From Acidimicrobiales bacterium (lineage in GTDB: Bacteria; Actinomycetota; Acidimicrobiia; Acidimicrobiales; SZUA-35), in assembly GCA_024641625.1 (NCBI GenBank), contig JAHECQ010000195.1, forward strand, positions 1-7,454: a stretch of DNA of 7,454 nucleotides, written 5' to 3'. Shown in pieces: positions 1 through 6,008 of the stretch; position 1 is the first letter of the stretch, and every line of letters begins with the position of its first letter. Both the position numbers and the translations under genes were made by a program. The notes beneath the pieces were generated by a model. It worked only from the letters and a program-made list of their open reading frames with translations, was not told the DNA's origin and did no database searches.

Positions 1-98
1 GCCCATTGCGTCGGTCGGGGCTCAGGAGGGATCATCGACGGCGGTCTCGTCGTGCACGAGAACCATCGTATGGACCGCATCGTGGATCGTCGAACCGG

Positions 99-125
99 TG
101 CAGATCGTGGACCCTGCAGATCGTG
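99..125. repeat. 11-bp direct repeat upstream of the first oxygenase gene
   Basis: TGCAGATCGTG occurs perfectly at 99-109 and 115-125, a 16-bp period. A related copy, GCATCGTGGATCG, lies just upstream at 77-89. The repeats sit about 45-70 bp before the likely transcription start of the Rieske oxygenase gene, where activator or repressor sites often lie. Function as an operator is inference. GATCG-type words are common in this DNA, so chance is possible. Confidence 0.4.
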
Positions 126-131
126 TCCGAA

Positions 132-170
132 CTGACCTGGCCCTCCGGACGCGTGGCATAGTTGGGGTGA
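132..170 (+). promoter_or_regulatory. Candidate promoter giving a leaderless mRNA for the first Rieske gene
   Basis: A weak -35-like CTGACC (132-137) is followed after 19 bp by a -10-like CATAGT (157-162). Only 7 bp separate that hexamer from the ATG at 170, so transcription would begin at or next to the start codon. Spacing of this kind is characteristic of leaderless actinobacterial transcripts, and no proper Shine-Dalgarno site precedes ATG 170. The match is modest and rests on spacing and context. Confidence 0.35.
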
Positions 171-1489
171 TGGTCACGCCGGAGGAAAATCGGATGCTCA
201 CCGAGTCGGGTCCCGGTACACCGGGAGGGCACGTCCTCCGCCAGTACTGGCAGCCTGCGGCGTTGTCCGAGGAGGTCCAGGGTGATCGGCCGCTGGTGCG
301 GGTGACCCTCTTGGGGGAGGATCTCGTCCTGTTTCGAGACGAGCAGGATCGGATCGGGCTCATCGGCCGGGCATGTCCACATCGGGGGGTCGATCTGAGT
401 TTCGGCCGTCTCGAGGACGGTGGATTGCGCTGTCCGTTTCACGGTTGGCTGATCGACGTGAAGGGGGCCTGTCTCGAAACACCGGCCGAGCCCGCATCGA
501 GCACGTTCTGCCGACGCATCCGCCAAGTCAGCTATCCCGTCATCGAGCGAAACGGCATTGTCTGGGCCTACCTCGGCAGTGGTGAACCTCCTCCGCTTCC
601 CGGGTTCGACTGTCTCAGTGCACCGCCGTCGCACGTCTTCGCCTTCAAGGGGAAGTGGCACTGCAACTGGCTCCAATCCCACGAGGTCGGCATCGATCCC
701 GCCCATGCCCAATTCCTGCACCGGGTTCTCGAGGACGACTCCCAGGAGTACGGCCAACAGTTTCGTGACCTGGTTGCCGACACCGGTGTTCCGATGACCA
801 AGCTGATGCGTGAGGCCTCGGCGCCCGACATCATCGCCGAGTCGACGTCGTTCGGTTTCCGCATGCGGGCCACCCGCAACTTCCGCGGTGAGTTCACCCA
901 CGTACGGGTGTCCAACTGCATCTTCCCCAACGCGATCACCATTGCCATGAGTCGCGAGATGAGCATCACCCAGTGGCACGTCCCGATCGACGACACGAGC
1001 AGCTACTGGTACTCGATGTTCGTGAGCTTCGGCCAACCGGTCGATGCCGACGTCATGCGGGCCCAGCGGATCACGCAGGTTTCGCTGCCGGAGTATGCGC
1101 CAGTGGCCGGTCGGCACAACGAGTGGGGCTTCGATCCGCTCGAACAACGAACCACCACCTACACCGGGATGGGACGGGACATCAATGTGCACGATCAGTG
1201 GGCCGTCGAGTCCCAGGGAGCGCAGTACGACCGCCGCAACGAGCACTTGAGTCCTGCCGATGTCGGTATCCGCACGCACCGGCGGATGTTCCTGGCCGCC
1301 GCAGCCGATCCTTCGCCGACGAACTTGGTCGGCCGAATCCATCCCGAGGGTGGACCGAGCGCTATCGACGCCGTCACCACCGGCGGCGACTATGACGATG
1401 CGTGGCGAACACTCGATGCGGCTCGCCGATCGGCCGCGCCATGGGCGGCGCGCGCGTCCTCGGCGGCCCAGTGCGAGTCGGATCGATGA
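170..1489 (+). CDS. Rieske [2Fe-2S] oxygenase, phthalate-dioxygenase-like alpha subunit
   Basis: This is a 439-residue cytoplasmic non-haem iron oxygenase that would use O2 and electrons from a separate reductase to hydroxylate or dealkylate its substrate. The N-terminus (TESGPGTPGG, then RQYWQP) is typical of the phthalate 4,5-dioxygenase-like group. The Rieske cluster ligands are C69-X-H71 and C88-X2-H91. The mononuclear iron site is D176-P-A-H179 followed by H184 in FLH, with D274 or D275 (VPIDDT) as likely third ligand. D176 is the canonical bridging aspartate. The start at 170 is chosen because family members begin a few residues before this motif. ATG 194 has a better GGAGG (181-185) but would remove part of the conserved N-terminus, and ATG 98 adds an unconserved leader. 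The C-terminus ends in an Ala/Arg/Ser-rich tail. The stop overlaps the next gene by ATGA. The family is sure; the substrate is unknown. Confidence 0.93.
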   Translation: MVTPEENRMLTESGPGTPGGHVLRQYWQPAALSEEVQGDRPLVRVTLLGEDLVLFRDEQDRIGLIGRACPHRGVDLSFGRLEDGGLRCPFHGWLIDVKGACLETPAEPASSTFCRRIRQVSYPVIERNGIVWAYLGSGEPPPLPGFDCLSAPPSHVFAFKGKWHCNWLQSHEVGIDPAHAQFLHRVLEDDSQEYGQQFRDLVADTGVPMTKLMREASAPDIIAESTSFGFRMRATRNFRGEFTHVRVSNCIFPNAITIAMSREMSITQWHVPIDDTSSYWYSMFVSFGQPVDADVMRAQRITQVSLPEYAPVAGRHNEWGFDPLEQRTTTYTGMGRDINVHDQWAVESQGAQYDRRNEHLSPADVGIRTHRRMFLAAAADPSPTNLVGRIHPEGGPSAIDAVTTGGDYDDAWRTLDAARRSAAPWAARASSAAQCESDR

Positions 1490-2886
1490 TGGACGCGGCG
1501 GCGGCGGGTCGCCTGGTTCGTGACAGCGGCGTGCACAGCGTGAGGGTGGTGTTCGCCGACCAACACGGGAGTCTGAAAGGCAAGTCGATCGCCGCCTCGG
1601 AGCTACCAGCGGCGTTCGATCGGGGTATCGGGGTACCCAGTTCACTTCTCCACAAGGACACCGGGAACACCTATGCGATCCCGGTGTGGGAACCGTCGGG
1701 AAACCCGACGCTCGATGCATTCCTCGGCGCCCGGAACATCATCATGCGCCCCGACCCAGCCACGTTACGCATCCTGCCGTGGACCGACGGCACCGCCCTG
1801 GTGCTGAGCGACCTCGAGACGCTCGAAGGTCGACCCGTCCCGCTGTCGACCAGGAGCCTCTGCGCGCTGGCCGTCGCCGACCTCGCCGACCAGGGTTACG
1901 ACTTCGTGGCCGGACTCGAGCTCGAATTCCACCTCTTCGGTGTCGACCCGGCCGGAGGGTTCGAGCACAGCCATCCTGGTTGGGACCATCTGGGCGAGAA
2001 TCATCTCGATCGGATCGACCCGATCATCGAGCCGATCCGACGCGGGCTGGCCGCCTTCGGGTTCCCCCCGTCGAGCGTCGAGGCCGAGCTCGGCCCCAGC
2101 CAGATCGAGATGACCTTCGCTCCCGCAAGAGGGCTCGATGTTGCCGATCAGGCGGTGCTCGTTCGATCGGCCATCAAGCATCTGGCGCGTCGCCTCGGGT
2201 TTCATGCCACGTTCATGAGTCGTCCGGCCCTGCAGCGGGAAAGCTTCCCGAGCGGCTGGCATCTGCACCAGTCACTGTCCGCCCATCGAATCGCCCCGAG
2301 TCCCCAGCCAACCAGTGGCTCGACCACCGCGCCCGAAAGCGCGTTCATGCCGTCTGCAGCCGACGAGACGCTGTCGGAGATCGGCCGGCAATGGATCGCC
2401 GGTCTACTCCGACACGCGGCGGCCTCATCCATGCTGGTCACGCCGACCGTCACCGGCTACAAGCGATACCGACCCAAGGCGGTCACGCCCGATCGGGTGA
2501 CATGGAGTCTCGAGCATCGGGGCGCGATGCTCCGTGTCGTCGGCGGCCCCGACGATCCAGCCACCCGGGTGGAGAACCGCGCCGGCGATCCGGCGGCCAA
2601 TCCATACCTCTACGTGGCATCGCAGATCATCAGCGGCGTCGACGGGCTCGAGCAGCGGCTCACCCCTCCCCCGCCCGCCGACGATCCGTACCAGCGCGCA
2701 GCAGGCGAGTTGCTGCCGCGCAGTCTGGGACAGGCCATCGAGGCGTTCGCCGCCAGCCCGCTCTACCGTCGGGTCTGGGGCGAGGACGTCGTGGACTACT
2801 TCGCCAATCTCAAGCGCAGCGAATGGGGCCGCTTCCTGTCCGCGGTCACCGATTGGGAACAACGCGAGTACTTCGACCTCTTCTGA
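1486..2886 (+). CDS. Glutamine-synthetase-family ligase, probably gamma-glutamyl-amide-forming
   Basis: A 466-residue ATP-dependent amide ligase of the glutamine synthetase fold. Metal and substrate residues are present: E145 and E147 (GLELEF), E201 and E208 (ELGPSQIE), H259 (SGWHLHQS), R327 (YKRYRP), R345 and R350 (HRGAMLR), E363 and R365 (RVENRAGDPAANPY). The N-terminal beta-grasp domain is about residues 1-115. The adenylylation tyrosine motif of assimilatory GlnA (NLYDL) is absent; DPYQR stands in its place, arguing against a housekeeping role. Relatives in catabolic clusters include the aniline (AtdA1/TdnQ) and isopropylamine (IpuC) gamma-glutamyl ligases, PuuA and gamma-glutamylmethylamide synthetase. 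A Pro/Ser/Thr-rich loop at about 266-292 is probably surface-exposed. The start at 1486 is the first of two adjacent ATG codons and overlaps the upstream stop as ATGA, implying translational coupling. Gamma-glutamylation of an amine is inference from family and neighbours. Confidence 0.92.
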   Translation: MMDAAAAGRLVRDSGVHSVRVVFADQHGSLKGKSIAASELPAAFDRGIGVPSSLLHKDTGNTYAIPVWEPSGNPTLDAFLGARNIIMRPDPATLRILPWTDGTALVLSDLETLEGRPVPLSTRSLCALAVADLADQGYDFVAGLELEFHLFGVDPAGGFEHSHPGWDHLGENHLDRIDPIIEPIRRGLAAFGFPPSSVEAELGPSQIEMTFAPARGLDVADQAVLVRSAIKHLARRLGFHATFMSRPALQRESFPSGWHLHQSLSAHRIAPSPQPTSGSTTAPESAFMPSAADETLSEIGRQWIAGLLRHAAASSMLVTPTVTGYKRYRPKAVTPDRVTWSLEHRGAMLRVVGGPDDPATRVENRAGDPAANPYLYVASQIISGVDGLEQRLTPPPPADDPYQRAAGELLPRSLGQAIEAFAASPLYRRVWGEDVVDYFANLKRSEWGRFLSAVTDWEQREYFDLF

Positions 2887-2897
2887 TGCCGCCAATG

Positions 2898-2903
2898 AAG
2901 GAG
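2898..2903 (+). promoter_or_regulatory. Shine-Dalgarno site AAGGAG of the second Rieske gene
   Basis: AAGGAG lies 8 bp before ATG 2912, inside the 25-bp gap after the ligase gene. It fixes the start at 2912 rather than far upstream in the same open frame, where the translation would run through the ligase gene as a shadow. It is the strongest ribosome-binding site of the + strand set. Confidence 0.75.
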
Positions 2904-2911
2904 CGCACGTC

Positions 2912-4228
2912 ATGACCACCCAACGAACGAGCGCACCGCATCCCGCGACCGCGACACCCCCGTTGGCCACTGGTGTCGCGTGGGACGCCGAGCATCCCGG
3001 CCACCGGAGGTACTCGGTCGATCGCTATCTGAGCCAGGACATCGCCGACCGTGAGTTCTCGCAGATGTGGACCAAGGTCTGGCAACTGGCCTGTTCGACC
3101 GATCACGTTCGGAACCCCGGTGACTACTTCGAGCATCGCTGCGGGCCGCTGTCGGTCCTGATCGTTCGGGGCGACGATCACGTGTTGCGGGCCTTTCAGA
3201 ACGTGTGTCGCCACCGCGGCAACCTGTTGTGTCAAGGTTCGGGCACCTCGTTGGCCGATATCACCTGCGGCTTCCACCGCTGGACCTGGAGCCTTGCGGG
3301 TGATCTCCGTCAGGTGCCGTCCCGACGCGGCTTCGGCCCGCTGCGCAACGAGGACCTCCCACTCCTGGGCGCGAGGGTCGATACCTGGGGCCCGTTGGTA
3401 TTCGTGAACCTGGACGCCGAGGCGACACCACTGGCCGAGTGGCTCGAAGGTGTCCCCGATGACATCGCGTGGGCGAACCTCGACCAGTTCCACTGTGCCG
3501 TCACGACCACGACGCCCGTCAGCTGCAACTGGAAGATCGTGAGTGAGGGCTTCTCCGAGACCTACCACGTCCAGGGCCTGCACCCGGAGATGATCCGCTC
3601 GCTCGACGATGTCCACAGCGCTCAGCACGTCTGGGATCGCCATGCCGTCAGCTACCAGCTGTACGGCGTGCCCAGCCCGCGGTTGGGGGCCATCTCGGAC
3701 CAGGAGGTGTGGGACTCGTTCTGCCTGACCCAGGGCAGGCGGCTGGGACTACCGGTCGACCAGACGTGTCCGATGCCAGAGCCTGCGGACGACCAGACCG
3801 CCTTCGATCTGCTGGTCGTCGCCATCCGTGCATCGGCGAGGCAGCGGAGCGTCGACCTCGACCGGTTCGATGACGATCAGATCATGCGGTTGCGTCAATA
3901 CAACCTGTTCCCCAACGTCACCGTCCTGGTGACGGCCGACTCCCTCAACGTGCTCGCCTCCAAGCCGGGCGAGCTCGTCGACCGCGCCGAGCTCTTCACC
4001 CTCCACTTCGAACGGACTTCGGGCGGTGCGTCACCGACCAAACGCCCGCACGACATCACCAATCCGCTCGACGCCGAGCGCCTGGGCCTGGTCTTCAATC
4101 AGGATGTGCGGCTGATGTCGTCGATGCAGCGTGGTCTTCGCCAGCCGGGATTCACCCACACGACGGTGGGCAGCGAGGAGCGGCGGATCATCAACACGCA
4201 TCGCGTCATGGACACCTACCTGACCTGA
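2912..4228 (+). CDS. Rieske [2Fe-2S] oxygenase alpha subunit with bridging glutamate
   Basis: A 438-residue ring-hydroxylating-type oxygenase alpha subunit, clearly of a different subclass from the first Rieske protein. The Rieske ligands are C99-X-H101 and C119-X2-H122. The catalytic domain has NWK, then E216-T-Y-H219 and H224 in LHPE, with D398 (NQDV) followed by MQRGLRQPGF as the likely third iron ligand. The bridging residue that is normally aspartate is glutamate here (E216), as known for carnitine monooxygenase CntA/YeaW and related quaternary-amine oxygenases. This may mean a methylated-amine substrate or N-dealkylation, but the residue alone does not prove it. No beta subunit or reductase gene follows, so electrons must come from a partner encoded elsewhere. 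The start is supported by AAGGAG 8 bp upstream. The stop lies inside a tandem repeat. Confidence 0.93.
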   Translation: MTTQRTSAPHPATATPPLATGVAWDAEHPGHRRYSVDRYLSQDIADREFSQMWTKVWQLACSTDHVRNPGDYFEHRCGPLSVLIVRGDDHVLRAFQNVCRHRGNLLCQGSGTSLADITCGFHRWTWSLAGDLRQVPSRRGFGPLRNEDLPLLGARVDTWGPLVFVNLDAEATPLAEWLEGVPDDIAWANLDQFHCAVTTTTPVSCNWKIVSEGFSETYHVQGLHPEMIRSLDDVHSAQHVWDRHAVSYQLYGVPSPRLGAISDQEVWDSFCLTQGRRLGLPVDQTCPMPEPADDQTAFDLLVVAIRASARQRSVDLDRFDDDQIMRLRQYNLFPNVTVLVTADSLNVLASKPGELVDRAELFTLHFERTSGGASPTKRPHDITNPLDAERLGLVFNQDVRLMSSMQRGLRQPGFTHTTVGSEERRIINTHRVMDTYLT

Positions 4229-4282
4229 AACCGGTCCGACCTGAAACCCGTCCGACCTGAAAACCGTCTGACCGGAAACTGG
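4222..4282. repeat. 16-bp tandem repeat, about 3.8 copies, between convergent genes
   Basis: Units GACCTGAAACCGGTCC (4222-4237), GACCTGAAACCCGTCC (4238-4253), GACCTGAAAACCGTCT (4254-4269) and a partial GACCGGAAACTGG (4270-4282) follow head to tail. The first unit overlaps the last codons of the second Rieske gene and supplies its TGA. Because 16 is not a multiple of three, the TGA triplets at 4226, 4242 and 4258 fall in all three forward frames. CCGGTC (4231-4236) and GACCGG (4270-4275) are perfect inverted copies with a 33-bp loop. No stem followed by a T-run, as in a classical terminator, is visible on either strand. Confidence 0.85.
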
Positions 4283-4305
4283 ATGCGGCGCGAGAGCGGC
4301 GAGCC

Positions 4306-5241
4306 TCACTCCGCGTCGACCGCGGCGCGGACCTCCGCCATCAGTTCGACCTGCCCCAGTAGATCGGGTCTGCACGGGATGAGGGCAATACTGCGGGCAC
4401 CGGCATTGCGGTAGTCGTGCAGCTTCTCGGCGACGGCCGACACCGAACCGGTGAGGGTCCAACGCTCGACCGCTGCGTAATCGAGGTTGTACTGGCCTCG
4501 GTAGAGACGGGCCGCATCCGCCGCACAGGCGGAGCGGTCATCGCCGATGGCAACGAACGCCAGCAGCATCGGCTCGGGGGATGGCCGACCGAGCGACGTG
4601 GCGAACTGCTCGAGCTGGTCACAGCTCCGCCGAAATCCTGCAGGTGACAGCCAGACGCCGAGCCAGCCGTCGGCGAAGCGGGCCGCCCGTCGGACCGCAG
4701 CATCCGAGCGACCGCCGACCACGATCGGCGGTATGACCGACACGGCCGGCCGCAGCGGTGGTGCATGCAACGTGAGGCGAGCGCCCAGATGATCGACAGC
4801 GCGGCCCGCCAGCAGGTCGGGAAGTACCATCAGGATCTCGTCGAGACGGCCACCTCGGCCCACCACCTCGGCGCCTGCAGCTATCCATTCCGGCTCGTGT
4901 TCACCGCCTGCGCCGACGCCGACGATGATCCGACCGGGGGCCAGTTGGTCGATGGTGGCAATGGACTTGGCCAACCAGACGGGCTGCCGCATGGCCGCCA
5001 GTAACACGGCAAAGCCCAACCGGAGCCTGGTGGTGACCGCAGCGGCCGCCGCCAGCGCATTCGTGGCCTCCATGATCGGTGGGTGGAAGGCGAGATGGTC
5101 CCCCACCCAACCGGCGTCGAACCCGGCTGCCTCCACTGCCCGCACGACGTCGAGGAACGGCCACGGCTCGAGCCCGAACGGGTTGAAGTTCGGGAGCATC
5201 ACTCCCCAGGGCGCCATGGGCGCTGACGGTTCGATCGTCAT
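4306..5241 (-). CDS. LLM-class (luciferase-like) flavin-dependent oxidoreductase
   Basis: A 311-residue cytoplasmic TIM-barrel oxidoreductase of the bacterial-luciferase-like family. Visible family features are an N-terminal strand GVMLPNF (13-19), FDAGWVGDHLAF (41-52), the block QPVWLAKSIATIDQLAPGR (86-104) leading into IVGVGAGG (106-113), and GGRSDAAVRRAARFADGW (176-193) near the cofactor phosphate site. The length is close to family norms. The cofactor could be FMN or F420; sequence reading alone does not settle it. The start at 5241 (MTIEPSAP) overlaps the hydratase stop as ATGA; M9 (codon at 5217) is an alternative. A much longer open frame reaching to 5727 is a shadow inside the hydratase gene. 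It is the last gene of a three-gene operon with acyl-CoA dehydrogenase and hydratase, so it probably acts on a related intermediate, for example as a monooxygenase. Substrate unknown. Confidence 0.9.
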   Translation of the reverse strand: MTIEPSAPMAPWGVMLPNFNPFGLEPWPFLDVVRAVEAAGFDAGWVGDHLAFHPPIMEATNALAAAAAVTTRLRLGFAVLLAAMRQPVWLAKSIATIDQLAPGRIIVGVGAGGEHEPEWIAAGAEVVGRGGRLDEILMVLPDLLAGRAVDHLGARLTLHAPPLRPAVSVIPPIVVGGRSDAAVRRAARFADGWLGVWLSPAGFRRSCDQLEQFATSLGRPSPEPMLLAFVAIGDDRSACAADAARLYRGQYNLDYAAVERWTLTGSVSAVAEKLHDYRNAGARSIALIPCRPDLLGQVELMAEVRAAVDAE

Positions 5242-6008
5242 GGTTCGAACGTGGCCGACCGCTTCTGGAGGAAGGCTGCCACGCCTTCTCGACCGTCCGG
5301 GGTGTCGAACAGCCGGGCCACGGACGAGCGTTCGAAGGCCATCCCCTCGACCAACGTGTGCTCGCCGGCGACATCGACGCACCGCACGATCTCGACGTAT
5401 GCGTTCCGCGGGCCGGCAGCCAACTCCCTGGCCAACGCAATGGCTGCATCCAGCGCGCCTTCGGGCTCGGTCAGTCTGTCGACCAATCCCAACCGATGTC
5501 CCTCGGCTCCGTCGATGCTGCGGCCGGTGAGCAGGAGATCGAGGGCGGCTCCGCGTCCGACCAGCTTCGGTAGGCGCTGGGTGCCCGCAGCCCCCGGCAG
5601 GACACCCAGCTTCACTTCGGGCACACCGAGCAGCGCCGAGGTCGAGGCGACGCGCAGCGTGCACGCCATGGCGAGCTCCAGACCACCGCCCAGAGCCATT
5701 CCCTCGATGGCGGCGATCGAGATCCACGGACCGGTGGCAGCCCGCTCGATCTGGGCCCGCAGACGATCGAGGTAGTCGACGAATCCCTCGACCGTGAGGC
5801 CGTCGAACAGAGTGAGGTCGGCCCCCGCAGCGAAGAACCGTGGCACGTCGGAGGCAATCACGATCGCTTTCACGCGGTCGTCCTCGGCGCGGTCGAAGGC
5901 CGCGGCGAGGCCGACGATGATGGGTTCACCCAGCGCATTGGCCGGTGGACGGGCAAGGGTGACGACCCCGACACCCTCGAATGAGCGGTACTGGACGACG
6001 GTGTTCAT
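5238..6008 (-). CDS. Enoyl-CoA hydratase/isomerase family protein (crotonase)
   Basis: A 256-residue crotonase-fold enzyme, the usual length for a single-domain enoyl-CoA hydratase, which adds water to a 2-enoyl-CoA. The oxyanion-hole segments are FFAAGADL (58-65) and IEGMALGGGLELAMAC (101-116). Both catalytic glutamates are present: E111 in GGLEL and E131 in VPEVKLG, the 20-residue spacing of E144 and E164 in rat mitochondrial hydratase. PGAAGTQRL follows, also typical. Having both glutamates favours hydratase over isomerase, dehalogenase or thioesterase relatives. The start (ATG at 6008-6006) overlaps the dehydrogenase stop by 4 bp, and its own stop overlaps the flavoenzyme start the same way, so all three genes are likely translated in a coupled manner. 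Dehydrogenation then hydration fits a beta-oxidation-like step. Chain length or ring substrate cannot be told. Confidence 0.94.
   Translation of the reverse strand: MNTVVQYRSFEGVGVVTLARPPANALGEPIIVGLAAAFDRAEDDRVKAIVIASDVPRFFAAGADLTLFDGLTVEGFVDYLDRLRAQIERAATGPWISIAAIEGMALGGGLELAMACTLRVASTSALLGVPEVKLGVLPGAAGTQRLPKLVGRGAALDLLLTGRSIDGAEGHRLGLVDRLTEPEGALDAAIALARELAAGPRNAYVEIVRCVDVAGEHTLVEGMAFERSSVARLFDTPDGREGVAAFLQKRSATFEP

Noticed and set aside
1..97. End of an upstream gene at the left edge
   Set aside because: All three forward frames stay open across these bases, but none gives a recognisable C-terminus, and the - strand gives only short Arg/Ser-rich peptides.
1402..1485. Longer start for the ligase at ATG 1402 or GTG 1471
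   Set aside because: The extension overlaps the Rieske gene and adds residues not expected in the family. ATG 1486 gives the ATGA coupling and leads directly into the conserved domain.
32..1720. 562-codon open frame on the - strand
   Set aside because: It lies antisense to the first Rieske gene and the start of the ligase gene, which have full family motifs. Its translation is Arg/Pro-rich with no recognisable domain, as expected of a shadow frame in GC-rich DNA.
2534..2911. Upstream extension of the second Rieske gene
   Set aside because: The frame is open but reads through the ligase gene as Ser/Pro/Arg-rich sequence. AAGGAG before ATG 2912 marks the true start.
2846..3643. 265-codon - strand open frame
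   Set aside because: It is antisense to the second Rieske gene across its Rieske ligands and shows no domain of its own.
4222..4282. CRISPR array
   Set aside because: The 16-bp units abut directly without unique spacers, and no cas genes are present.
4222..4305. Rho-independent terminator between the convergent genes
   Set aside because: Only a 6-bp inverted pair with a 33-bp loop is present and no T-run follows on either strand, so I list the stretch as a tandem repeat rather than a terminator.
5242..5727. Upstream extension of the luciferase-like protein
   Set aside because: It is an out-of-frame reading of the hydratase gene. The family homology begins at about residue 10 after ATG 5241.
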